From: DASZZX01 sp036260415
Lineage (GTDB): Bacteria; Actinomycetota; Nitriliruptoria; Nitriliruptorales; JAHWKO01
DNA length: 6,560 nt
Reading direction: 5' to 3'
Assembly (NCBI GenBank): GCA_036260415.1
Contig: DASZZX010000008.1
Span: forward strand, 1 to 6,560
Under the pieces are notes generated by a model that was not told the DNA's origin, searched no databases, and worked only from the letters and a program-made list of their open reading frames with translations. Numbering within the stretch: position 1 is the stretch's first letter; every line of letters begins with the position of its first letter. This document shows positions 1 through 4,766 of the stretch, piece after piece. Made by a program: the position numbers and the translations under genes.

Positions 1-220
1 CGTCGGCCAGCGGGTCGGCGTCGTGCACGACGTAGGGGATGTGCGCGCGGACGGCCTCCCCCCATGCGGCCAGGGCCCGATCGATCGGCGGCAGATCGGT
101 GTCGGGCAGCACCGCGCGGACGTTCGCCCCCTGGCCGAGCGAAGCGGCCAGGGCGCGTAGCTCCTCCCCGGGCCGGGCTCCGACCAGAGCGAGGACGGTG
201 GTGGCGACGCGTCGTTGCAT
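1..220 (-). CDS. Hypothetical protein, 5' part only (runs off the left edge)
   Basis: On the minus strand an ATG at 220 opens a frame that stays open to the window edge (73 codons visible). The product begins MQRRVATTVLALVGARPGEE and continues with a moderately hydrophobic, Ala-rich stretch containing VRAVLPDTDLPP and HIPYVVHDADPLAD. I do not recognise the family. The first ~15 residues (TTVLALVGA) could be a beta strand of an alpha/beta domain; they look too short for a signal peptide or membrane segment. No convincing ribosome-binding site precedes the ATG. The frame also stays open further upstream for at least 30 codons, so the true start could lie to the right of 220. The ATG was preferred because residues upstream of it turn Arg/Pro/Gly-rich and look non-coding. 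It would be transcribed away from the patatin gene. Confidence 0.45.
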   Translation of the reverse strand, partial: MQRRVATTVLALVGARPGEELRALAASLGQGANVRAVLPDTDLPPIDRALAAWGEAVRAHIPYVVHDADPLAD

Positions 221-520
221 GGGCGCGCGGGTGCTGCGTCGTGACCCTGGCAGCCCGTCGCACAGTAGTCGTGGGCCCGCACGCGCGCCGCCCGCCAGAT
301 CGGTGAGGGTGTCGCCGCCCGTGCTGCCCGGCAGGTCCCGGCGGCAGACCCACACCCGATGCGCCCTTTCCACCCCCCTTCCCGGGTGAACGGGGCCACG
401 CCATGCTGGGCCGCGGTGACCCCGATCCACGCGTCGACGTCCTGCCCCCTGCCCTGGCGCTCTGCGCGATGAACGCACACGGGTGGCGAACCGGGCAAGG
501 TGTGCGGATAGTGCCGCTCC

Positions 521-560
521 GTGCCAGGCACCGGGCGTCCGGTTCCGCCAGGCACCCTGG
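521..560. repeat. Paired GCCAGGCACC direct repeat with overlapping palindromes, possible operator
   Basis: GCCAGGCACC occurs twice, at 523-532 and 547-556, with starts 24 bp apart. The first copy lies inside a perfect inverted repeat GTGCC-A-GGCAC (521-531). The second lies in CCAGG-CAC-CCTGG (548-560). The pair is 50-90 bp upstream of the patatin start. Two half-palindromic copies about two helical turns apart upstream of a gene are typical of a dimeric regulator site, but this role is inferred. Chance is possible in such GC-rich DNA. Confidence 0.3.
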
Positions 561-596
561 GATGCGGCTCGGCCGCGACGTGACGGCACGGCGTTG

Positions 597-602
597 GGAA
601 GG
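597..602 (+). promoter_or_regulatory. Ribosome-binding site deciding the patatin start
   Basis: GGAAGG lies seven nucleotides upstream of the ATG at 610, within the purine run GGGAAGGGG at 596-604. It is a good Shine-Dalgarno match and the main reason for starting the patatin gene at 610 rather than at the in-frame ATG at 403. Confidence 0.6.
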
Positions 603-609
603 GGCTGGG

Positions 610-1686
610 ATGGCTTCGGAGATCCGTTCGCGAGCGGCGCAGCCGGACCGCGACCACGATGCGACGCGGCGCAGCGACGACCGGCGGGGGCGCTACGCGG
701 ACCATGCCGACCTTGTCCTGGAGGGCGGCGGTGTCAAGGGGATCGCGCACGTCGGTGCGCTGGTCGCGCTCCACGACCACGGGATCACGACCATCCCCCG
801 GGTTGCGGGCACGTCGGCAGGTTCGATCGTGGGCGCACTGGTCGCGGCCGGCATGCCGGCCTCCGCGCTGCGCGGGGTGATGCGCAAGCTGAACTACCGC
901 CGCTTCCGCGACCGCAGCGGGATCGCGCGCGTCCCCGTGCTCGGCAGAGCCGCGTCGCTGCTCGCGGAGGACGGGATCTACGACGGGGAGTACCTGCGCG
1001 AGTTCCTCGGCAACGAGCTGAGCGACCTGGGCGTCGAGACCTTCGCCGACCTACGTGTCGACGATCCGACGTACCAGGGTGAGCTGCCGGACCACAACTA
1101 CAAGCTCGTCGTCATGGTGACCGACGTGACGCACGGCCGGCTGGTTCGTCTGCCGTGGGACTACCGGCGGCTGTACGGCCTCGACCCCGACCGTCAGCTG
1201 GTGGTGGACGCGGTTCGCGCCTCCACGTCGATCCCGTTCTACTTCAAGCCGGCCACGCTGCGCGACGCTGACGGGACGACGTCGACCCTGGTCGACGGCG
1301 GCGTGCTGTCGAACTTCGCCATCGACGTGTTCGACCGGCGCGACGGCCAACCGCCCCGCTGGCCGACGTTCGGCGTCAAGCTGCTCCCGGAGCTCCCCGA
1401 AGGGCGCGCGCAGCTGTTCCCGCTCCTGGGGCTCGTGCCACGTGGGCCCGTCACCCTGCTCGAGCAGCTGGTGTCGACGATGCTGGTGGGTCACGACCAG
1501 ACCCAGCTCAGCCAGCCGTGGGTCGACGTTCGCACGATCCGCATCGACACGAACGCGGTGGGCGTCGTCGACTTCCACCTCAGCGAGGACGCGGCCAACG
1601 GCCTCTACCGCAGGGGACGCAAGGCTTCCGACAAGTTCATGCGCAGCTGGAACTTCGCCGAGTACAAGCGCAGGTTCCGCAGCTGA
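610..1686 (+). CDS. Patatin-like phospholipase family protein
   Basis: A 358-residue protein of the patatin family: serine lipid acyl hydrolases with a Ser-Asp dyad that cleave acyl groups from phospholipids or other lipids. The family hallmarks appear in order. The glycine-rich oxyanion loop GGGVKG is at residues 39-44, directly after the strand DLVLE. The nucleophile elbow GTSAG is at 67-71 (Ser69). The catalytic DGG is at 229-231 (Asp229), followed by VLSNFAIDVF. The ~33 residues before the domain are charged and probably disordered. There is no signal peptide or membrane segment, so a cytosolic or membrane-peripheral enzyme is likely. The start at 610 is supported by GGAAGG seven bases upstream; an extension to 403 would add 69 Arg-rich residues of no known domain. 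It is monocistronic and convergent with the RNase HI operon. The substrate cannot be told from the sequence. Confidence 0.9.
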   Translation: MASEIRSRAAQPDRDHDATRRSDDRRGRYADHADLVLEGGGVKGIAHVGALVALHDHGITTIPRVAGTSAGSIVGALVAAGMPASALRGVMRKLNYRRFRDRSGIARVPVLGRAASLLAEDGIYDGEYLREFLGNELSDLGVETFADLRVDDPTYQGELPDHNYKLVVMVTDVTHGRLVRLPWDYRRLYGLDPDRQLVVDAVRASTSIPFYFKPATLRDADGTTSTLVDGGVLSNFAIDVFDRRDGQPPRWPTFGVKLLPELPEGRAQLFPLLGLVPRGPVTLLEQLVSTMLVGHDQTQLSQPWVDVRTIRIDTNAVGVVDFHLSEDAANGLYRRGRKASDKFMRSWNFAEYKRRFRS

Positions 1687-1811
1687 CCGACCGCCTCCTC
1701 GAGGCTTCGCGCAACGGCTTGACCGGCGTCGATCGTGGCGAGGCACCCTGAGCGGAGGGGTTGAGCGGCGGGTGGCAGAGCCTGGCCGGCGGCGGACGGG
1801 CTGAGCCGGGC
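1687..1811. other. Convergent intergenic gap, weak terminator candidate
   Basis: This 125-bp gap separates the patatin stop from the RNase HI stop on the other strand. A small hairpin GCCTC-CTC-GAGGC (1693-1705) followed by TT lies just after the patatin stop and could serve plus-strand termination. With a 5-bp stem it is weak. A perfect 6-bp inverted repeat with a one-base centre (TGAGCC-G-GGCTCA, 1802-1814) overlaps the RNase HI stop; its loop is too small for a normal hairpin. No gene was seen. Confidence 0.35.
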
Positions 1812-2465
1812 TCACAGGCGCTCGCGCAGGTAGGCGGTGGACAGCGCGTCGGCGTACTCGTTCCAGCGGTACCCGGCATGGGCCGGTACCCATGCGATCG
1901 ACAGCTCGGAGCGTTCGGTGAAGCGGCGGTAGGCCGCCTGCACCAGTTCGAGGTTCTGCACCTCGCCCCGCGTCCGCTTCCACCCGCGCCGCTCCCAACC
2001 GGCAGCCCAGTTGGCGATGGTGTCGTGCACGAGCCGACTGTCCGTGTACACGGTCGCGGTGGTCCCGTGGGGGACCAGATCGCAGCCGTGGATGACGGCG
2101 GTGAGCTCCATCCGGTTGTTGGTGGTGGCGGGCTCGTGCCCGTACGCACGATCCACGATCTCGCCCTCCACGACGTAGACGGCTCCCCAGCCGCCTGGCC
2201 CCGGGTTGGGGTTCGCGCTGCCGTCGGTGAACACCCCGCTGTCGGGACCCGCCTCGTACGTCGCGAGCACCTCGTCGAGGGTGACGTCGTTCTCGGTCGG
2301 TCGCCCGGCCCGGCGCCCGCCGCGCCGCGCCGCCGCCGGATCCCGGCCCGACGCCCGCCGGTAGCAGTCAGGGCACAAGCGCGGCTGCCAGCCCGGGTAA
2401 CGTTCCTGCACGCCGGCGGGGGGCGTGAAGCGCGCACCGCAATGTTCGCAGGTGGACGTGGTCAC
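1812..2465 (-). CDS. rnhA: Ribonuclease HI with N-terminal zinc ribbon
   Basis: A 217-residue RNase H-fold nuclease expected to cut the RNA strand of RNA-DNA hybrids using two metal ions. The four carboxylates are visible: Asp81 in FTDGSANPNPG, Glu120 in NNRMELTAV, Asp142 in YTDSR and Asp206 in NEYADALS. The mobile-loop His is His196 in VPAHAG, where many relatives have KGHAG. In front of the domain is a short Cys4 zinc ribbon (CEHCG at 6-10, CPDC at 31-34) and a basic linker. This replaces the plain ~155-residue architecture of E. coli RNase HI. Start: GTG at 2465 begins VTTSTCEHCG just before the ribbon. An in-frame GTG at 2477 is also possible, and neither has a clear Shine-Dalgarno, so translation may depend on coupling to the terC-like gene ending 13 bp upstream. 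The reading frame further upstream is only Arg-rich overlap with that gene. It is the last gene of a three-gene minus-strand operon. Confidence 0.9.
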   Translation of the reverse strand: MTTSTCEHCGARFTPPAGVQERYPGWQPRLCPDCYRRASGRDPAAARRGGRRAGRPTENDVTLDEVLATYEAGPDSGVFTDGSANPNPGPGGWGAVYVVEGEIVDRAYGHEPATTNNRMELTAVIHGCDLVPHGTTATVYTDSRLVHDTIANWAAGWERRGWKRTRGEVQNLELVQAAYRRFTERSELSIAWVPAHAGYRWNEYADALSTAYLRERL

Positions 2466-2478
2466 GGCGCCGGACACG

Positions 2479-3747
2479 TCACGGTGACGCCGACCGGGCC
2501 GCGTCCTCCGACGCGTCGGGCGAGGCCGCGTGCTCCGAGGCTGCGGGGCGGGTCGCGCCCTTCGGACGTGGCTCGAGCTTCGTGGCCGACGCCTCTGATG
2601 CACGTCGCCGTGCCGACCGCTCGGCGTCCCCGTGGCCGGGCGGTTGCTGGGACCCCGCCTGCGCCAGCCGCGTCTCGATCGCCTCGGCCGGCAGCGGGTG
2701 CCGGACCGACAGGACCACGGCGACCGTCAGGACCAGGGCCACCAGCAGCAGCGGTGCCCACGGCGGGACGTGCACGATCGCCCAGTCGGGCACGAACCCG
2801 ATGGCGCCCTCGTCCGCCAGGTGCACCATCTCCTCGTAGATCAGCTTCACGCCCACGATCCCCAGGATCAGCGCGAGACCGCTGTCCAGGTAGCGGAACC
2901 TTGCCACGAGGTCCGCGAGCAGGAAGTACAGGGCGCGCAGCCCGAGCAGCGCCATGGCGTTCGACGAGAAGACGATGAACGGGTCACGGGTCACGCCGAA
3001 GATGGCAGGGATCGAGTCGACCGCGAAGATGATGTCCGTCGTCTCGATGACGACGAGCACGGCGAACAGCGGAGTGGCCATCAGGGCGCGACGGGAGGAT
3101 CGCTGCTCCCGCTCGGTGTCGTCGAGGTCCCGCCCCCGCACGAACAGGCGCTGGCCGTGCAGCTTGCGCGTCATCGGGATGAAGCGCCGGACGGCGTTCA
3201 GCACGGGGTTGTGAGCAGGGTCGACGTCCACTCCCTCGTGGGTCGCGAGCTTGTGCGCCGTGTAGATCAGGAACGCGCCGAAGACGAAGGCGATCCACGA
3301 GAACTTGGCCAGCAACGCCGCGCCCAGGGCGATGAAGAGGCCGCGGAACACGAACGCGCCCAAGACGCCGTAGAACAGCACGCGATGCTGGTACTCGTTG
3401 GGCACGCCGAAGTAGCTGAAGATCAGCACGAAGACGAAGAGGTTGTCGACCGACAGGCTCTTCTCGATGAGGTAGCCGGTGAGGTACTCCTGGACGGCCT
3501 GACCCCCCATCGTCAGCCACACGACGACCGCGAACACCAGCCCCAACGCGACCCAGGCGGCTGAGGCGATGGTGGCTTCGCGGGTGTCGACGCGGTGGGG
3601 GTCGCGGTGGAACACAAGCAGGTCGAGCAGCAGGAAGGCGAACGTGCCCGCCAGGAACGCGACCCACCACCACAGACCCACCGACGTGCTGACTGCGGTC
3701 GACTGCGCGAGCAGCGCGGCGGCGCCGGTGGGCGCGATCGCGGTCAC
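2479..3747 (-). CDS. TerC/Alx-family integral membrane protein, probable metal (Mn2+) exporter
   Basis: A 422-residue polytopic membrane protein of the TerC family. Some members (E. coli Alx, Bacillus TerC homologues) are linked to manganese efflux, and others to tellurite resistance. Around eight or nine hydrophobic segments are visible, for example at residues ~24-45, 62-80, 123-147, 149-165, 224-245, 288-303 and 331-347. The family's conserved acidic motifs are EKSLSVDNLFVF (95-106, Asp101) and ETTDIIFAVDSIPA (235-248, Asp238 and Asp244), followed by the FSSNAMALLGLRALYF segment. These intramembrane Asp/Glu residues are thought to bind the metal. After residue ~350 there is a ~70-residue Ala/Glu/Arg-rich tail, probably disordered and cytoplasmic, not part of the family core. 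The start is a GTG at 3747, only 3 nt after the stop of the zinc-ribbon gene, so the two are probably translationally coupled. RNase HI follows 13 bp downstream. No Mn-sensing riboswitch was recognised upstream. Tellurite resistance should not be assumed. Confidence 0.9.
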   Translation of the reverse strand: MTAIAPTGAAALLAQSTAVSTSVGLWWWVAFLAGTFAFLLLDLLVFHRDPHRVDTREATIASAAWVALGLVFAVVVWLTMGGQAVQEYLTGYLIEKSLSVDNLFVFVLIFSYFGVPNEYQHRVLFYGVLGAFVFRGLFIALGAALLAKFSWIAFVFGAFLIYTAHKLATHEGVDVDPAHNPVLNAVRRFIPMTRKLHGQRLFVRGRDLDDTEREQRSSRRALMATPLFAVLVVIETTDIIFAVDSIPAIFGVTRDPFIVFSSNAMALLGLRALYFLLADLVARFRYLDSGLALILGIVGVKLIYEEMVHLADEGAIGFVPDWAIVHVPPWAPLLLVALVLTVAVVLSVRHPLPAEAIETRLAQAGSQQPPGHGDAERSARRRASEASATKLEPRPKGATRPAASEHAASPDASEDAARSASP

Positions 3748-3750
3748 CCG

Positions 3751-4035
3751 TCAGCGCAGCTCAGCGGGTGCGTCCGGCTCCAGACGCTGCTCCTGGGGTG
3801 CCAGGATCGCGCCGAACCACTGTCGGGAGTAGCGGCTGGGAAGCCCACGGTGCAGGAGGAACTCAGCAGGTGACGTCTCCAGGTCGAAGCCCACGACCAG
3901 CTCGCAGCCGTCGCAGCGGTACTTGCCCAATCCGGCGTGGCTGGCGACCAGGTGCTGGGTGCCCTCGCAGCGGGTGCACGCGCGCTGGTCGGGCACGATG
4001 CGCTCGACGGTCCGTGTGGGGGCGCTGTCCTGCAT
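3751..4035 (-). CDS. Small Cys4 zinc-ribbon protein, first gene of the terC-rnhA operon
   Basis: A 94-residue protein not matched to a named family. It has one clear zinc-ribbon: CTRC at residues 20-23 and CDGC at 41-44, with 17 residues between, containing HLVASHAGLGKYR. The order (Cys pair, hairpin strand, YRCDGCELVVGF) is the usual rubredoxin-like knuckle pattern. After it comes a conserved-looking aromatic segment, LHRGLPSRYSRQWFGAIL (61-78), and a charged C-terminus. Such proteins bind Zn2+ and act as nucleic-acid or protein adaptors; the job here is unknown. The start ATG at 4035 has no Shine-Dalgarno, but TAGGGT ends six bases before it, so the mRNA may be leaderless. The TGA at 3753-3751 is 3 nt before the GTG of the TerC-family gene. 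The operon position suggests a role linked to metal handling or simply co-expression. Confidence 0.75.
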   Translation of the reverse strand: MQDSAPTRTVERIVPDQRACTRCEGTQHLVASHAGLGKYRCDGCELVVGFDLETSPAEFLLHRGLPSRYSRQWFGAILAPQEQRLEPDAPAELR

Positions 4036-4041
4036 GACCTA

Positions 4042-4047
4042 ACCCTA
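4042..4047 (-). promoter_or_regulatory. Probable -10 element for a leaderless zinc-ribbon/terC/rnhA transcript
   Basis: On the minus strand TAGGGT (TANNNT-type -10) ends six bases before the ATG at 4035. A start site seven bases downstream of the hexamer would be the A of the ATG itself. No ribosome-binding site is visible. No good -35 was found at 16-18 bp. Confidence 0.45.
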
Positions 4048-4263
4048 CCCGTGGTCGCAACCGGCGAGCACGAACCGCGCCCTCCCGAAGGTTCCTCGTC
4101 CCCGTCGCGCTGCGGGCGCGAGCGCCGCCCACCCGATCGCGGGCACCAGCGGTGGCTCGCTGACGGAGCGGATCACCCGAAACCGCCGCAGTTCCTCGAC
4201 TTCCGGGCGTTATGGCGTAGTCTGCCGTTGGTGCCGCCGTGGGGCGACACAGATTGGCTACCT

Positions 4264-4270
4264 GGGGAGG
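4264..4270 (+). promoter_or_regulatory. Ribosome-binding site of the histone-like gene
   Basis: GGGGAGG lies ten bases before the ATG at 4281. It is the strongest Shine-Dalgarno match in the window and suggests efficient translation, as expected for an abundant chromatin protein. Confidence 0.65.
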
Positions 4271-4280
4271 CAACTGACCG

Positions 4281-4652
4281 ATGGCAGCACCGAAGAAGTC
4301 CGCAGCCAAGAAGTCCGCAGCCAAGAAGGCCCCGGTCAAGAAGGCCGCGGCCAAGAAGGCCGCGGCCAAGAAGTCCCCGGCGAAGAAGGCCGCCGCGAAG
4401 AAGGCCGCGGCCAAGAAGGGTGCCGCCACGCAGCCGACCGCGCGGTCGGCAGCCGCCAAGGCGCGCGAGGCCGCCACCGACATCTCGGTCGTCGTGACCA
4501 GCAAGGTCAAGCAGGTCCTGAAGGACCTGGACATGCGCACCGACAGCGAACTGGTGCACGAGGTCAACCGGCGCGTGCAGAACATGCTCACAGCCGCCGC
4601 CGAACGTGCCAAGTCCAACAAGCGCTCCACCGTGCGACCCCACGACCTGTAG
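4281..4652 (+). CDS. Histone-fold DNA-binding protein with H1-like Lys/Ala tail
   Basis: A 123-residue, strongly basic protein in two parts. Residues 5-49 are nine pentapeptides each starting KK (mostly KKAAA, also KKSAA, KKAPV, KKSPA, KKGAA), like the tail of histone H1 or the Ala/Lys tails of actinobacterial HupB. Such tails bind DNA non-specifically. After a linker, residues ~70-123 look like a short histone fold: helix 1 (VTSKVKQVLKDL), a loop (DMRTD), a long helix 2 (from S89 to about S112), then loop 2, RSTVRPHDL (115-123). The last nine residues align without gaps with RKTIKAEDI of archaeal histones, keeping the Arg and Asp that form the R-D clamp (Arg115, Asp122) and the Thr (Thr117). 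From memory, the VVTSKVK start also resembles Bdellovibrio histone Bd0055. Helix 3 is essentially absent. Good Shine-Dalgarno upstream and a hairpin downstream make it a single-gene transcript. It probably compacts the nucleoid. The tail alone would also fit an H1/HU-like protein, so the fold call is inferential. Confidence 0.8.
   Translation: MAAPKKSAAKKSAAKKAPVKKAAAKKAAAKKSPAKKAAAKKAAAKKGAATQPTARSAAAKAREAATDISVVVTSKVKQVLKDLDMRTDSELVHEVNRRVQNMLTAAAERAKSNKRSTVRPHDL
4293..4427 (+). repeat. Nine tandem 15-bp units coding for KK-led pentapeptides
   Basis: Each unit begins AAGAAG and is 15 bp long, for example AAGAAGTCCGCAGCC twice at 4293-4322 and AAGAAGGCCGCGGCC at 4338-4352, 4353-4367 and 4398-4412. 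The units are in frame and encode residues 5-49 of the histone-like protein. Perfect adjacent copies at 4293-4322 and 4338-4367 suggest growth by slippage or unequal crossing-over; unit number may vary between strains. Confidence 0.9.
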
Positions 4653-4679
4653 GACGGCGCGCCCCGACGACGAGCGGTC

Positions 4680-4705
4680 GAGGGGCGGCTGGCCGGCCGC
4701 CCCTC
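4680..4705 (+). terminator. GC-rich hairpin terminator after the histone-like gene
   Basis: GAGGGGCGGC (4680-4689) pairs perfectly with GCCGCCCCTC (4696-4705) across the six-base loop TGGCCG. The 10-bp stem is 28 bp after the stop codon at 4652. No T tract follows, as is common for hairpin terminators of high-GC actinobacteria. It separates the histone-like gene from the next gene. Confidence 0.7.
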
Positions 4706-4754
4706 CGGCTTCCTCAGCTGGCAACAAGCGCACTGTCCCGGTCGTTCCAGGGCC

Positions 4755-4760
4755 TACCAT
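4755..4760 (+). promoter_or_regulatory. Probable -10 element for a leaderless PAC2 transcript
   Basis: TACCAT ends six bases before the ATG at 4767, the same geometry as at 4042-4047 on the other strand. A weak -35-like CTGTCC is at 4733-4738 with a 16-bp spacer. There is no Shine-Dalgarno, so transcription probably starts at the ATG. Confidence 0.45.
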
Positions 4761-4766
4761 GCGCCC

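Larger units (their letters stand above)
221..609. other. Intergenic leader between the divergent left-edge gene and the patatin gene
   Basis: This 389-bp stretch has no gene I can support. Long frames cross it, including an in-frame extension of the patatin ORF back to an ATG at 403. Their products are Arg/Pro-rich, lack recognisable motifs, and precede a much better start at 610. The region holds a repeated GCCAGGCACC element (523-532 and 547-556), listed separately, and a ribosome-binding site at its right end. A weak -10-like GATAGT lies at 507-512 without a good -35. The promoters of both flanking genes are expected here. Confidence 0.5.
4036..4280. other. Divergent promoter region between the zinc-ribbon operon and the histone-like gene
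   Basis: These 245 bp hold no supportable gene and should carry both promoters. The minus-strand side has the TAGGGT hexamer noted separately. On the plus side a -10-like TAGTCT at 4218-4223 would give an mRNA leader of about 50 nt; a matching -35 is poor. A small inverted repeat GGCGC-GA-GCGCC lies in the middle (around 4114-4125). Antisense frames crossing the region look like shadows. Confidence 0.5.

Noticed and set aside
403..609. A 69-residue N-terminal extension of the patatin protein
   Set aside because: Arg-rich, motif-free, and it would read through the direct-repeat element. The ATG at 610 has a good ribosome-binding site at the right spacing.
1802..1814. TGAGCC-G-GGCTCA as a terminator of the minus-strand operon
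   Set aside because: The one-base centre leaves no room for a hairpin loop without melting most of the stem, and it overlaps the stop codon.
2466..2603. A 46-residue N-terminal extension of RNase HI
   Set aside because: It lies almost wholly inside the end of the TerC-family gene and is an Arg/Pro run. GTG starts at 2465 or 2477 sit properly after that gene's stop.
1761..2978. A 405-codon plus-strand frame opposite RNase HI and TerC
   Set aside because: The product has no domain and becomes Arg/Pro/Ala-rich. The opposite strand carries both complete catalytic motifs and membrane segments.
2632..3564. A 310-codon plus-strand frame rich in Asp, Glu, His and Gln
   Set aside because: It is the reverse complement of hydrophobic TerC membrane codons; composition is explained by that.
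4036..4060. Telomere-like TAGGGTTAGG on the minus strand
   Set aside because: Only one and a half units; better explained as a -10 hexamer plus the bases before a leaderless ATG.
4036..4280. Manganese (yybP-ykoY) riboswitch in front of the TerC operon
   Set aside because: Considered because such riboswitches precede many TerC-family genes. No matching paired core was found, and the leader appears too short if the transcript is leaderless.
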